Counted from the first letter of the stretch, positions 36,898 through 46,354 are shown. The stretch is 54,949 nucleotides of DNA from an uncultured Roseburia sp. (GCA_947564465.1 CANOCV010000017.1:1-54949); one strand, 5' to 3'. Notes: generated from the sequence alone by a model not told the origin. A program made the numbers and translations.

Positions 36898-36926
36898 AAT
36901 ATACAACACCTTTTCAAAAAATGCAA
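36898..36926 (-). promoter_or_regulatory. Promoter of the candidate small RNA
   Basis: TTGCAT (36921-36926) and TATATT (36898-36903) with a 17-nt spacer on the minus strand. Confidence 0.45.
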
Positions 36927-37342
36927 GAGGAAATTTAAAATTTTTTCATTTTTTTTTGCAATACCGTCGTATTGAAAAACGGACGCCGGAAAACGGGCGG
37001 ATATAGTTTCCCGCGTTCAAACTGCATAATAATGTTTTATTGCGGGCAGCGTCCGTCAATTATATCTATAAAATTTTTCGCTACCAGTCGGCCAAGTAAT
37101 ACGCTTGCGTCTATCTTTACAGCCCCTGCACCTCAGCAACATCATCTTTTTGGCGTCTCCCACAGAATATTTGGAATCATATTACAATATACAAATTTTT
37201 TTAACTATTTATTCACATTTCCGTCAATCGGATTTCACAAAGTCCAGATATACTATCACTATCAAATGAAACAAAATAATCCCCATATTTGTTCTTCATT
37301 TGATAAAACTTTTTCAATTTTTCATAAACTCTCCCCTTTTAA
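36927..37342. other. Gene-less AT-rich stretch
   Basis: No frame here has a ribosome site or a recognisable family. A plus-strand frame runs through it but its composition looks non-coding. A minus-strand stretch near 37060-37130 encodes a 31-residue peptide-like fragment (ending DIIDGRCPQ) with no start codon, so a decayed gene is possible. Confidence 0.4.
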
Positions 37343-37371
37343 GCAGCCACAGCAATGTGGCTGCATTTTGT
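37343..37371 (+). terminator. Terminator-like hairpin
   Basis: GCAGCCACA-GCAA-TGTGGCTGC is a perfect 9-bp stem followed by ATTTTGT on the plus strand. No clear gene ends here. Confidence 0.5.
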
Positions 37372-37410
37372 ATTGTATCATCATAAAATAGAATCCTGCC
37401 CAGAAGGCTT

Positions 37411-37796
37411 TTTATATCATAGGCAAGTTATAGACTTTAACACTCACAGCAACAAGGTCTTTCCTATGATGATTCGGGGGTCAAAAGGTTGTGAACAAGA
37501 AGAACGCTGGCAATTTGCACAAATACATGCAAAAAACTGCGACTTGTTTCGGCGGTTAGAATTTCTTAGTGTTCTGTCTTTTTTCAGCAATTTCAAAACA
37601 AGGATGTTTTGAAAAGGCTTATTTGAGCCATGGATGGCGAATATAAGCCGATTGCGTGAACCTGTGTTGTTATGAAGCAGAATGCTTAGAAATTCTTCTG
37701 CCCGGAACGTTTGGAGCAGCATTTGCATGTATTTGTGCAAACTGCTAATAAAAATTTTTTTCACAACCTTTTGGCACCCGAATCCTATGATATAAA
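37411..37796. repeat. Palindromic intergenic repeat, copy 2 (split by an insertion)
   Basis: The left arm TTTATATCATAGGCAAG (37411-37427), the core ending AACAAGGT and the right arm CTTTCCTATGAT (to 37470) match copy 1. The right arm resumes only at 37792 with ATAAAA, after the MITE-like element. Confidence 0.85.
37471..37783. mobile_element. MITE-like 313-bp near-palindromic element with 8-bp target duplication
   Basis: The ends are 25-bp inverted repeats (GATTCGGGGGTCAAAAGG... versus GATTCGGGTGCCAAAAGG...) with two mismatches. Further inside, TTTGCACAAATACATGCAAA and the TTAGAATTTCTTAG region are mirrored, and GGCTTAT/ATAAGCC sits at the centre, so nearly the whole element folds on itself. 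CCTATGAT is duplicated at 37463-37470 and 37784-37791. It encodes no transposase, so it would be moved in trans. Confidence 0.85.
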
Positions 37797-37834
37797 AAAG
37801 TGCCTGAAAACACGATATTTTCAGACACTTTTTT
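37794..37834. terminator. Bidirectional terminator
   Basis: GTGCCTGAAAA and TTTTCAGACAC pair around CACGATA. T-runs of six follow on both strands. On the minus strand it ends the probable 6S RNA. Confidence 0.85.
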
Positions 37835-37987
37835 AAGCAGAACAGACACATCGGAAGACGAACTCTATTCGTGGCATCTGCTCCATGATAAGGTATCCTC
37901 CAACTCCGCGGGCTCTCCTCAACATATATAATAGAGCTGGCGAATCGCTCGTCGAACTCCAGAGGCCACGGTCATAGTGGTGTGCTT
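37794..37987 (-). ncRNA. ssrS: Probable 6S RNA
   Basis: About 190 nt on the minus strand. The ends can pair (AAGCACAC with GTGTC...TGCTT), then GTGGC with GCCAC, leaving large internal bubbles. The upper arm holds CGCCAGCTCT paired with AGAGCCCGCG. The 3' side CCGCGGAGTTGGAGGAT resembles the CCGCGGTTGGTGAGCAT segment of E. coli 6S. A TATGAT -10 box lies just upstream and a strong terminator ends it. In the family this RNA mimics an open promoter and sequesters RNA polymerase. The call is by eye. Confidence 0.62.
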
Positions 37988-37991
37988 TGGT

Positions 37992-37997
37992 ATCATA
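37992..37997 (-). promoter_or_regulatory. -10 box of the probable 6S RNA
   Basis: Minus-strand TATGAT at 37992-37997. The best -35 (TTAAAT, 18 nt upstream) is poor. The start would be near 37985. Confidence 0.45.
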
Positions 37998-38036
37998 CTG
38001 ACCTGTAAACTTCGGATTTAACCATGGTATTTAGCA

Positions 38037-38065
38037 TTGACAGATAAGTAAAAAATAATTATATC
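38037..38065 (+). promoter_or_regulatory. Promoter upstream of the brnT-like gene
   Basis: TTGACA (38037-38042) and TATATC (38060-38065) with a 17-nt spacer on the plus strand. The predicted transcript start coincides with the ATG at 38072, leaving no room for a ribosome site. Confidence 0.5.
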
Positions 38066-38071
38066 ATAATT

Positions 38072-38372
38072 ATGGTAATAATAAATTTTGAATGGGATAA
38101 AAATCAACCAAAGAAAACATGAAATTGATTTTGAAGAAGCAAAAACGGTTTTCTATGATGACAAGGCAATTTTGTTTGATGACCCGGAACACTCTGCGGA
38201 GGAAGAGCGATTCCTAATCCTTGGTATTTCAAAACATGAAAATTTATGTATTATGAGTCATTGCTATCGTTCGGCAGATAATATCATCAGAATCATTTCG
38301 GCGAGGAAAGCAGCAAAAAAAGAAATTGCATATGTCCTGGAAATAAAACAAATCCATCCGCTATTTTTTTAA
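38072..38372 (+). pseudogene. brnT: BrnT-family toxin remnant with a 5' frameshift
   Basis: From the ATG at 38072 the first frame reads MVIINFEWDKNQ, the expected BrnT start (FEWD), then stops at TGA. The next frame (from about 38088, where only a TTG could start it) encodes the rest: KHEIDFEEAKTVFYDD, HSAEEERFLILGISK, RIISARKAAKKE. BrnT is an RNase toxin of type II systems. The deletion or shift lies in the A-rich run between GATAAAAATC and AAACAT. No brnA antitoxin follows; a terminator and tmRNA come next. Either a dead orphan or a shortened protein. Confidence 0.7.
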
Positions 38373-38396
38373 TTAATAACGGATGGATTTATTTTT
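38350..38396 (+). terminator. Terminator of the brnT-like gene
   Basis: AAATCCATCCG (38350-38360) pairs with CGGATGGATTT (38380-38390), followed by ATTTTT. The left arm lies inside the end of the gene. Confidence 0.8.
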
Positions 38397-38400
38397 GCAA

Positions 38401-38742
38401 TGGACTAGACGGGAGTCGAACCCGTGTCCAAAAACCAATCCCCTGTCCTTCTACGAGCGTAGTTCATGTTTTTACATTCCCTCCACGCCTCCGGCATGAA
38501 CACCGTAAGCGTTTTAGTAGCTTCATAATACGTGTATATACGCAAAGCTTAGTATATACCGTTTCCTGCATCGTTTGATGCCCGGATTCCAAGGTGCAGG
38601 TGCCTTAGAGCGGACAACGCTGACTAGGCAGCGTAAGCTAATTTATTATTGTTAGCGTTTAATTTTAATTTTGAGATTTAACGCATCATCCTGCGGCTCG
38701 CTTCTCCAGCTTCATAATCCCTGTCGAAACCATTACTAGCCC
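38401..38742 (-). ncRNA. ssrA: tmRNA
   Basis: The 342-nt minus-strand RNA starts GGGCTAG, which pairs with CTAGTCC at its 3' end to form the tRNA-like acceptor stem. A T-arm ACGGG-TTCGACT-CCCGT is present, as is the conserved 5' segment GGTTTCGACAGGGATT. The tag frame GCT AAC AAT AAT AAA TTA GCT TAC GCT GCC TAG encodes ANNNKLAYAA. The terminal CCA is not encoded (TTG follows the discriminator A). It rescues stalled ribosomes with SmpB, whose gene is just upstream. Confidence 0.97.
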
Positions 38743-38755
38743 TTATTTTATCTTA

Positions 38756-38814
38756 CAGGAGAAAGGTAACAGTTCAGGTATCCTTCCCTGTTAAAGGGAC
38801 ATTGCTCTCTCCTG
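38756..38814 (-). ncRNA. Structured leader of the tmRNA precursor
   Basis: Minus strand: CAGGAGA (38808-38814) pairs with TCTCCTG (38756-38762), enclosing TCCCT/AGGGA and AAGG/CCTT stems, a compact three-way-junction-like fold. Its 5' edge coincides with the predicted transcription start. No known riboswitch consensus was recognised. Confidence 0.5.
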
Positions 38815-38820
38815 CTATCT

Positions 38821-38850
38821 ATTATATACATCGAAACTCTTTTTCGTCAA
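38821..38850 (-). promoter_or_regulatory. Promoter of ssrA
   Basis: TTGACG (38845-38850) and TATAAT (38821-38826) with an 18-nt spacer on the minus strand, just after the smpB stop codon. Confidence 0.75.
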
Positions 38851-38859
38851 GCAAATATA

Positions 38860-39324
38860 TTATAGATTGCGGATCTTAAATTCACGCTCCGCCTCACGCC
38901 GCTGATCCTTCTTGGCGATATCCTGACGCTTATCGTACAGCTTCTTTCCCTTTGCAAGCGCAATCTGTACCTTGACAAGGCTGCCCTTGAAATAAACCTC
39001 AACCGGAACGATCGTATATCCTTTTTCCTTAATCTTTCCCAAAAGCTTATTGATTTCGCTTTTGTGCATCAACAGCTTTTTGGCGCGCAGAGGGTCCCTG
39101 TTAAAAATATTTCCTTTCTCATAAGGACTGATATTCATCCCATAAATAATAACTTCCCCATTTTCAATGTGAATATACGCTTCCTTGATGCTGCATTTCC
39201 CCTGGCGAAGAGATTTAACCTCGGTTCCGTGCAGGCAGATCCCTGTCTCGTATGTTTCCTCCAGAAAATAATCGTGTCTTGCCTTTTTGTTATTTGCAAT
39301 CAGTTTTACGGATTCCTTTCCCAT
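38860..39324 (-). CDS. smpB: SsrA-binding protein
   Basis: The 154-aa basic protein binds the tRNA-like part of tmRNA and brings it to stalled ribosomes. Motifs: [44 protein letters not shown], and the C-terminal [21 protein letters not shown] tail that occupies the empty mRNA channel. It lies between rnr and ssrA, the usual Firmicutes order. AGGAGG precedes the ATG, a few bases after the rnr stop. Confidence 0.97.
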   Translation of the reverse strand: MGKESVKLIANNKKARHDYFLEETYETGICLHGTEVKSLRQGKCSIKEAYIHIENGEVIIYGMNISPYEKGNIFNRDPLRAKKLLMHKSEINKLLGKIKEKGYTIVPVEVYFKGSLVKVQIALAKGKKLYDKRQDIAKKDQRREAEREFKIRNL

Positions 39325-39329
39325 TAAGC

Positions 39330-41465
39330 TTATACCTCCTCAGTCTCTGCCAGTTCAAAATCCACCGTCCGCAATAGTTTATCGACGGAAACCGCAGCCA
39401 CCTTAACCTTCTGTCCCAGCTTGTAATGCTTATTCGTAACCTCACCGATCAGTTCATACGTTTCCTCGTTATAATTATAGTAATCGTCGTAAAGCGACGT
39501 AATATGAATCAACCCCTCCACCGTATTAGGCAGCTCTACATACATACCATAATTCGTCACACCGGAAATCACTCCATCAAACACCTCACCCAAGCGCTCC
39601 TGCATATATTCCGCCTTCTTTAACTTGTCTGTCTCACGCTCCGCCTCATCCGCACGACGCTCCGTCTCACTGGAATGCTTTGCAACCTCCGGCAGAATCT
39701 TAGTATAATGCTCCCTTCGTTTTGCATTCATTCTCCCCCTGAGATTTTCCTTAATTATACGGTGAATCTGCAGATCGGGATAACGGCGGATCGGCGAAGT
39801 AAAATGGCAGTAATAAGCGGTCGCAAGCCCGAAATGTCCTGTGTTGTCTGTTGTGTACTTTGCCTGCTTCATAGAACGCAGCGTAAGCCTGTCAATCAGC
39901 GCTTCCTCCGGCGTCCCGTCTATTTTGGCAAGGAGCTTTTGCAGCTCCTTCGGATGAATCTCATCGCCGCTAAAATGAATCGTATACCCAAAATTTCCGA
40001 TGAGGGTTGCAAGCTTCCGGATTTTTTCTTCATCCGGCGTCTCATGCGTACGATAAAGAAACGGTATCTCCTGCCAGAAATAATCCAGCGCAACCGTCTC
40101 ATTTGCAATCAGCATAAAATCCTCAATAAGCTTTGTCGCGGTATTGCGGTCATACGGTTTAATCTCCACCGGCTTTCCGCCTGCGTCCAGCACAATTTTA
40201 GTTTCCGGAAAATCAAAATCAATAGACCCCCTGCGCATTCTGTTCTTGCGCAAAATCGACGCCAGATCGCGCATTTTAAGGAACATCGGCACTAGCTCCT
40301 TATACTCTGCAATCTCTGCCTCATCTTCATCCTCCAATATCTTTTTAACGGAAGTATAGCTCATCCGGCGGTCAACCCTTATTACGGTTTCCGCAATCTT
40401 GTGGTCAATGACTTTACCCTTTTGATTGATTGTCATAATACAGCTTAACGCGAGACGGTTCTCCCCCGCATTCAGAGAACAGATCCCGTTAGAGAGCTTA
40501 TGCGGCAGCATCGGGATTACCCTGTCTACGAGATATACACTTGTGCCTCTCTCTAACGCCTCCACATCCAAAGCGCTGTGCTCCTGCACATAATTTGTCA
40601 CATCCGCAATATGCACGCCAAGGATATAATTCTCTCCTTCCACCGTGAGGGAAACGGCGTCGTCCAAATCCTTCGCCTCTTCCCCGTCAATCGTCACCAT
40701 CTGCCAGTCCCTGAGATCCATACGTCCTGCCATATCCGCCTCTGACACGTCTTTTGCCACATTTTCCACCTGGCGCATAATTTTATCGGAAAATTCTGTC
40801 GGCAGATCATACCCCTTCACAATCGACATGATATCGGTTCCCGGATCATTGACATGCCCGATAATCTCAACAACCTTGCCCTCCGGCTTCCTTCCGTTCT
40901 TTCCGTAATCCGTAATCATAACGACAACCTTATGTCCGTCGACCGCCCCCATAGAATGCTCCGACGGAATAAAGATATCCTTTAACAGCCTCTGATTGTC
41001 CGGAATCACAAATCCGAACGTCTTGCCGGACTGATAAGTTCCCACAATACGCTCAATCCCATGAGAGAGCACCTTTATGATCGTTCCTTCCCTGTGTCTC
41101 CTCTCCCGGCCTTTTGCAAGCTGTACCTGTACGGTATCCATATGAATTGCGCCGTGTGTATTCTCCTCAGGGATATAAATATCCTCTTCTTCCCCTTCCA
41201 CCGTAACAAAACCAAAGCCGCGGCTGTTCGCAGTATAGACTCCCACACTGTAACGGTCCGTCGCTTTGATATATTTTCCTTTCTTGGTGACCTCAATCTT
41301 TCCCGCCTCAACAAGCGCGTCCAAGACCTCCTGAAGCTCGCTGCGCCGCTCCTTCTCCACGCGCAGCATAATTGCGATTTCCTTTGTCTTCATCGGCACA
41401 TAAAAATCGTCGCAGATGAATTCATAAAGCATTTTTTTTCGATTCTCAAACAACTCTCTGTCCAT
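39330..41465 (-). CDS. rnr: Ribonuclease R
   Basis: This 711-aa 3'-5' exoribonuclease acts on structured RNA and on messages released by tmRNA. Domains: an N-terminal winged helix (about 1-65), two cold-shock domains (about 70-220; [34 protein letters not shown]), the catalytic RNB domain (about 250-580; DLDDAVSLT with the metal-binding Asp residues, [27 protein letters not shown]) and an S1 domain (about 625-705; [20 protein letters not shown]). GGAGAG lies 7 nt before the ATG. Confidence 0.97.
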   Translation of the reverse strand: MDRELFENRKKMLYEFICDDFYVPMKTKEIAIMLRVEKERRSELQEVLDALVEAGKIEVTKKGKYIKATDRYSVGVYTANSRGFGFVTVEGEEEDIYIPEENTHGAIHMDTVQVQLAKGRERRHREGTIIKVLSHGIERIVGTYQSGKTFGFVIPDNQRLLKDIFIPSEHSMGAVDGHKVVVMITDYGKNGRKPEGKVVEIIGHVNDPGTDIMSIVKGYDLPTEFSDKIMRQVENVAKDVSEADMAGRMDLRDWQMVTIDGEEAKDLDDAVSLTVEGENYILGVHIADVTNYVQEHSALDVEALERGTSVYLVDRVIPMLPHKLSNGICSLNAGENRLALSCIMTINQKGKVIDHKIAETVIRVDRRMSYTSVKKILEDEDEAEIAEYKELVPMFLKMRDLASILRKNRMRRGSIDFDFPETKIVLDAGGKPVEIKPYDRNTATKLIEDFMLIANETVALDYFWQEIPFLYRTHETPDEEKIRKLATLIGNFGYTIHFSGDEIHPKELQKLLAKIDGTPEEALIDRLTLRSMKQAKYTTDNTGHFGLATAYYCHFTSPIRRYPDLQIHRIIKENLRGRMNAKRREHYTKILPEVAKHSSETERRADEAERETDKLKKAEYMQERLGEVFDGVISGVTNYGMYVELPNTVEGLIHITSLYDDYYNYNEETYELIGEVTNKHYKLGQKVKVAAVSVDKLLRTVDFELAETEEV

Positions 41466-41540
41466 AATTATTCTCTCCGTAATTGAGCAGGCAATTGGGT
41501 CCGGTTTATTTCGAAAACGATGTACCAGATACCTGTGTGT

Positions 41541-41577
41541 ATAAAAAGAGCCGCCGCAAAAATACGACAGCTCTTTT
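41541..41577 (-). terminator. Terminator after secG
   Basis: Minus strand AAAAGAGC...GCTCTTTT (41570-41577 with 41544-41551) with a further TGTCG/GCGGC-like inner pairing and a T-run reading TTTTTATA. Confidence 0.8.
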
Positions 41578-41581
41578 GTTC

Positions 41582-41821
41582 CTAAAAACTCTTAATATTC
41601 AATACTGCTGATAATACGATAAATAATATAACCAGTACTGTGGTAAACTTGACCAGAATACCTTCCATGGAACGACCCTTGTTCTTGCCCCAGTAAGTAT
41701 CCGCCGCACCGCTGATTGCTCCAAGTCCTGCAGACTTTCCTTCCTGAAGTAAAATAATGACTGTCAATGCAATACATATAATTACAAATAAAACCGTTAA
41801 TACCGTCTTTAAAACTGCCAC
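41582..41821 (-). CDS. secG: Preprotein translocase subunit SecG
   Basis: The 79-aa protein has two membrane helices (about 2-22 and 55-76). Between them is the conserved loop LLQEGKSAGLGAISGAADTYWGKNKGRSMEG. SecG assists the SecYEG export channel. The start codon is GTG, 8 nt behind AGGAGG. It precedes rnr, as in many Firmicutes, but a terminator separates the two. Confidence 0.95.
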   Translation of the reverse strand: MAVLKTVLTVLFVIICIALTVIILLQEGKSAGLGAISGAADTYWGKNKGRSMEGILVKFTTVLVILFIVLSAVLNIKSF

Positions 41822-41971
41822 GAATGATACCTCCTATTTTTCATGCATATCATATGCAATATCTTTTGACATACGTGCACATCAATGCACTTCCATATTG
41901 TATCACAGGCTCATCCCATTTTCAACTTCTTTTTCCAAAATTTCGTAACAGTTTAGGCATACTGCCACTTT

Positions 41972-43315
41972 CTATCCCAGCGACTCCTCAATCCGCATCA
42001 GCTGGTTATACTTCGCCGTTCTCTCCGCCCGGCAAGGCGCGCCTGTTTTTATCAGCTCCGTGCCGAGTCCCACGCTTAAATCCGCAATTGTCGTATCCTC
42101 CGTTTCTCCGCTTCTGTGAGACATAATCGTAAGATACCCCCATTTCTTTGCAAGCCGGATTGCGTCTACCGTCTCGCTTAAGGTTCCAATCTGGTTTGGC
42201 TTAATCAGAATCGCATTTGCACAGCCCATCTTAATTCCCTTTCTTAGACGCTTTACATTTGTCACAAACAGATCATCCCCAACCAGAATCACTTTTTCGC
42301 CGATTCTCTCCGTCAGCTCCTTCCATCCGTTCCAATCCTCCTCGTCCAGCGGATCTTCTATGGAATAGATCGGATACTTACGAATCATTTTCTCCCAGTG
42401 CAGGATAAGCTCTTTCGAGGTATACACCTTCTGTTTTTTCGGAAGACAATATTTCACCTCATCATCGCCCTCTTTGCTATCCTGGCTCTCCTCCGGTTCT
42501 CCTGACGCTTCCGCCGTATCGCCCGCCTGCTTTCCCTTCATCTTCCACTCACTTGCCGCCACATCCAGAGAAATCATGAAATCCTTGCCTTCTCCCGTCG
42601 TATAGCCTGCCAGACGGATCGCCTCCAAAATAATCTCAATTGCCTCCTCGTCTGTGGCAAGGTTCGGTGCGAAGCCGCCCTCGTCTCCGACTGCCGTGGA
42701 CAGCTTGCGCTCTTTTAATAAACTCTTTAACGTATGATATACCTCCGTACACCAGCGCACACCCTCGCGTATCCCCGGCGCGCCGAGCGGCAGTATCATA
42801 AACTCCTGTATATCCACGTTATTGTCTGAATGCGCCCCTCCGTTTAAGATATTCATCATAGGAACCGGAATGGAATCCGCCCCCACCCCTCCAAGATAAC
42901 GGTAAAGAGGCATTTTCAACGCCTTCGCGGCAGCCTTCGCACTTGCGAGCGATACGCTGAGCGTCGCATTTGCTCCCAGCTTTGCCTTATTTTCCGTTCC
43001 GTCAAGCGCCAGCATCCGCTCATCTATGCCGCGCTGGCGCATAACATTTTTTCCAAGCAGAGCTTTTGCAATTTTTCCGTTTACATTTTTTACTGCTTTC
43101 GCCACACCGGCGCCGCCGTAACGACTTCCTCCGTCCCTAAGCTCCACCGCCTCAAACTGTCCTGTGCTTGCTCCGGACGGCACGGCAGCTCTCGCGCACG
43201 TTTTTTTCCCTGTTGTCTCCGTCTCCACGGTAACCTCCGCCTCCACGGTAGGATTTCCCCTGGAATCTAAAATTTCTCTCGCCTTTACCTTTGTAACCGT
43301 AAGTTTTAACGCCAT
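41972..43315 (-). CDS. eno: Enolase with an acidic insertion
   Basis: The 447-aa enzyme converts 2-phosphoglycerate to PEP. Family motifs are intact: [69 protein letters not shown] and [15 protein letters not shown]. About 26 residues (around 262-287, rich in Glu, Asp, Ser and Gly) are inserted between DVAASEWK and [12 protein letters not shown], a surface region, explaining the extra length over about 430 aa. The start MALKLTV follows GGGAGG, which lies inside a long hairpin shared with the purB terminator region. Confidence 0.96.
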   Translation of the reverse strand: MALKLTVTKVKAREILDSRGNPTVEAEVTVETETTGKKTCARAAVPSGASTGQFEAVELRDGGSRYGGAGVAKAVKNVNGKIAKALLGKNVMRQRGIDERMLALDGTENKAKLGANATLSVSLASAKAAAKALKMPLYRYLGGVGADSIPVPMMNILNGGAHSDNNVDIQEFMILPLGAPGIREGVRWCTEVYHTLKSLLKERKLSTAVGDEGGFAPNLATDEEAIEIILEAIRLAGYTTGEGKDFMISLDVAASEWKMKGKQAGDTAEASGEPEESQDSKEGDDEVKYCLPKKQKVYTSKELILHWEKMIRKYPIYSIEDPLDEEDWNGWKELTERIGEKVILVGDDLFVTNVKRLRKGIKMGCANAILIKPNQIGTLSETVDAIRLAKKWGYLTIMSHRSGETEDTTIADLSVGLGTELIKTGAPCRAERTAKYNQLMRIEESLG

Positions 43316-43376
43316 AAAAAATGCCTCCCTTTGAGTATACTTAACTAGACGTAGTATTCCCAAAAGAGGCATTTTT
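43316..43376 (-). terminator. Long hairpin between purB and eno covering the eno ribosome site
   Basis: AAAAATGCCTCTTTTG and CAAAGGGAGGCATTTTTT pair on the minus strand, with an inner ATACT/AGTAT stem. The T-run directly precedes the eno ATG, so the fold can act as the purB terminator and also hides the GGGAGG site. Confidence 0.7.
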
Positions 43377-43393
43377 AGCCGTTCCTTTTTATA

Positions 43394-44827
43394 TTATACG
43401 TTAATTTCGGCCTTTACGCCCAAAATATCCTTGTTGGCATCGAGAATCGGCTTGATTACTTTGGCAACAAAGGCATCCACCTGAAGCGGAGAACGTCCCA
43501 CATACTTAGACGGATCCATCGTCGCCTGCAGCTCTTCCAAGGTCAATCCGAATGCAGGATCGGCGGCTATCAGCTCCAAAAGGTTATTTTCCCTGCCCTC
43601 CTGCTTTACATTTTTGCCCGCTTCCATAGACAGCTGACGAATCCTCTCATGCAGCTCCTGGCGGTCCCCGCCTTTTTTCACCGCATCCATCATAATATTT
43701 TCCGTTGCCATGAACGGAAGCTCACTCATCAGACGCTTCGTAATCACCTTGTCGTACACGACAAGCCCGTCAACTACGTTCAAGCACAAATCTAAGATAC
43801 CGTCAACCGCAAGAAAGCCCTCCGGAATTGATAAGCGTTTATTTGCAGAATCATCCAGGGTTCTCTCAAACCACTGGGTAGCGGATGTAATCGCCGGATT
43901 CAGCGCGTCAATCATGACATAACGGGAAAGGGAAGCGATTCTCTCGCTCCGCATCGGATTGCGCTTATACGCCATTGCCGAAGAACCGATCTGGTGCTTT
44001 TCGAACGGCTCCTCCACCTCCTTTAAATGCTGCAAAAGCCGGATATCGTTTGACATTTTGTGCGCGCTCGCCGCAATGCCCGCCAAAATATTGGCCACTC
44101 TTGTATCTACCTTTCTGGAATATGTCTGTCCGGACACCGCATAGCATTCTTTAAAGCCCATTTTCTCTGCAATCATCGGATCAATCTTGTCAATCGTCTC
44201 CTGATCGCCGTCAAAAAGCTCAAGGAAGCTCGCCTGTGTTCCCGTAGTTCCCTTAGAGCCAAGCAATTTCAGACTGCCAAGAACATAATCAAGATCCTCC
44301 AAATCCATCACAAACTCCTGCGCCCAGAGCGTAGCTCTCTTTCCGACCGTCGTCGGCTGCGCCGGCTGGAAATGGGTAAACGCAAGCGTCGGCAGATTTT
44401 TATATTTATCCGCAAAAGCCGCGAGTTCCGCAATCACATTGACAAGCTTTGTTCTGACAAGCTTTAACGCCTCAGACATCAAAATGATATCGGTGTTGTC
44501 TCCCACATAACAGGAGGTCGCGCCCAGATGAATAATACCCTTCGCCTTCGGGCACTGTACGCCGTATGCATAGACATGAGACATCACATCATGGCGCACC
44601 TCCTTCTCTCTGGCTTTTGCCACATCGAAATTGATCTCGTCCTGGTGCGCCTTTAATTCCTCAATCTGTTCTTCGGTAATCTCAAGTCCCAACTCCTTTT
44701 CCGTTTCCGCAAGAGCAATCCAGAGCCTTCTCCATGTCTTAAATTTTTTCTCCGGAGAAAAAATATACTGCATCTCTTTGCTTGCATACCGCTCCGACAG
44801 CGGGCTTTCATATCTGTCTGTACTCAT
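43394..44827 (-). CDS. purB: Adenylosuccinate lyase
   Basis: The 477-aa fumarase/aspartase-superfamily enzyme acts twice in purine synthesis (SAICAR to AICAR, adenylosuccinate to AMP). Motifs: [19 protein letters not shown] [47 protein letters not shown], and the mobile signature loop [19 protein letters not shown] with the catalytic Ser. It is the third gene of purC-purF-purB. It is of the longer eukaryote-like type seen in Clostridia. Confidence 0.95.
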   Translation of the reverse strand: MSTDRYESPLSERYASKEMQYIFSPEKKFKTWRRLWIALAETEKELGLEITEEQIEELKAHQDEINFDVAKAREKEVRHDVMSHVYAYGVQCPKAKGIIHLGATSCYVGDNTDIILMSEALKLVRTKLVNVIAELAAFADKYKNLPTLAFTHFQPAQPTTVGKRATLWAQEFVMDLEDLDYVLGSLKLLGSKGTTGTQASFLELFDGDQETIDKIDPMIAEKMGFKECYAVSGQTYSRKVDTRVANILAGIAASAHKMSNDIRLLQHLKEVEEPFEKHQIGSSAMAYKRNPMRSERIASLSRYVMIDALNPAITSATQWFERTLDDSANKRLSIPEGFLAVDGILDLCLNVVDGLVVYDKVITKRLMSELPFMATENIMMDAVKKGGDRQELHERIRQLSMEAGKNVKQEGRENNLLELIAADPAFGLTLEELQATMDPSKYVGRSPLQVDAFVAKVIKPILDANKDILGVKAEINV

Positions 44828-44867
44828 TCCATCTATCCTCCTGTGAATCCTTTTTCTATCTTTAAGG

Positions 44868-46316
44868 CTAATGCTCGTAATCTCCCCTGATATTCTCCCT
44901 TGGCGGCTCTAACGGATATTTCCCTGTAAAACAGCCCTTACAGATCGCAAGGTCGCCAACCATCTCATGCAGACGCTCTGCCTTAAGGTACGCAAGCGTA
45001 TCCGCCCCGATAATCTCACGGATATCCTCCACACTTCGGTTATAGGCAATCAGCTGTTCTCTCTCGGGTATATCTGTCCCGAAGTAGCAGGGCCACAAAA
45101 ACGGCGGCGAGCTGATTCGTACATGAACCTTGGCGGCTCCCGCCTCCTTCAGCATATTTACAATACGGCCGCATGTCGTTCCCCTGACGATGGAATCATC
45201 AATCATAACGATCCGCTTTCCCTCCACCGCCTCTTTTAACACATTCAGCTTTACCCGAACACTCGACTCACGGCTGCTCTGTCCCGGTTTGATAAAGGTC
45301 CGCCCTACATAACTGTTTTTTACAAACGCCGTGCCATACGGAATTTTCGATTCCAGAGAATATCCCAAAGCCGCCGCATTGCCGGACTCCGGCACGCCGA
45401 CTACGAGATCGGCTTCCACCGGAGAATCCTTTGCAAGAAATTTTCCCGCCAATATTCTGGATTGGTAGACGCCGACGCCGTCGATACGGCTGTCCGGCCT
45501 TGCAAAATAAATATACTCAAAAATACAGCGCGCCTCTTTTTCTTTTGGCAGACATAGGGTCCGATCCGACTGGATACCGCCCTCCGGCGAAATCGTAACA
45601 ATCTCCCCCGGTTCTACATCGCGCACAAACTCTGCGCCGATTGTCTCCAACGCACATGTCTCCGAAGTAATAATATAGGCGTTATCACGCTTTCCGATAC
45701 ACAGTGGCTTAAATCCAAACGGATCCCTCACACCGATTAACTTTCTAGGGCTCATCACCACAATCGAAAACGCTCCCTTTAGCTTTGCGGCCGCACGGCG
45801 TACCGCCTCCTCTGCCGACGCGGAATTCAAACGCTCCCTTGCAATATGATACGCAACGACCTCGGAATCTATTGTCGTCTGGAAAATCGCTCCGGTATAC
45901 TCAAGATCTTTTTTCAGCTCCGCCGCATTGATAAGGTTGCCGTTATGCGCTAACGCCAATGTGCCCTTTACATAGTTGAGCACCAACGGCTGGGCGTTTT
46001 CTCTTGTCGATTCTCCCGCCGTCGAATATCTTACATGACCTACGCCGATATCGCCTTTCATTTTGTCGAGAGTATCTTTTGTAAATACCTCATTTACCAG
46101 TCCCATGTCCTTATAAGAGGTAACCTTTCCCTTTGGACCGCTTGTCTCGCTGACCGCAATACCGCAGCTCTCCTGTCCTCTGTGCTGCAATGCGAACAAA
46201 CCGTAATAAATAGTTGAAGCTACATCGCCCCCGTCAAAATCATAAATTCCAAAAACACCGCATTTCTCGTGAAGTCCCTTCATAAATGGAGGCCTCTCTC
46301 CTCTTTTTCTGTCCAT
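44868..46316 (-). CDS. purF: Amidophosphoribosyltransferase
   Basis: The enzyme makes phosphoribosylamine from PRPP and glutamine, the committed step. Starting at [10 protein letters not shown] it has 482 aa and a short propeptide before the N-terminal nucleophile Cys in [20 protein letters not shown] is an alternative start. The glutaminase half has GHVRYSTAG and [12 protein letters not shown]. The PRPP half has [29 protein letters not shown] near the end is part of the [4Fe-4S] ligand set of the B. subtilis-type enzyme. It follows purC by 38 nt. Confidence 0.95.
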   Translation of the reverse strand: MDRKRGERPPFMKGLHEKCGVFGIYDFDGGDVASTIYYGLFALQHRGQESCGIAVSETSGPKGKVTSYKDMGLVNEVFTKDTLDKMKGDIGVGHVRYSTAGESTRENAQPLVLNYVKGTLALAHNGNLINAAELKKDLEYTGAIFQTTIDSEVVAYHIARERLNSASAEEAVRRAAAKLKGAFSIVVMSPRKLIGVRDPFGFKPLCIGKRDNAYIITSETCALETIGAEFVRDVEPGEIVTISPEGGIQSDRTLCLPKEKEARCIFEYIYFARPDSRIDGVGVYQSRILAGKFLAKDSPVEADLVVGVPESGNAAALGYSLESKIPYGTAFVKNSYVGRTFIKPGQSSRESSVRVKLNVLKEAVEGKRIVMIDDSIVRGTTCGRIVNMLKEAGAAKVHVRISSPPFLWPCYFGTDIPEREQLIAYNRSVEDIREIIGADTLAYLKAERLHEMVGDLAICKGCFTGKYPLEPPRENIRGDYEH

Positions 46317-46354
46317 GTTACTCACCACGCCTCTTCCCAATGCATCCTGCCTGA

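Noticed and set aside
36972..37391. 139-codon open frame on the plus strand
   Set aside because: No ribosome site, AT-rich composition, runs through a terminator-like hairpin and into repeat sequence.
37471..37783. Insertion sequence with transposase
   Set aside because: No open frame with transposase motifs in 313 bp; better called a non-autonomous element.
37444..37851. 135-codon open frame on the minus strand
   Set aside because: Covers the MITE-like element and part of the probable 6S RNA; its openness follows from the palindrome, not coding.
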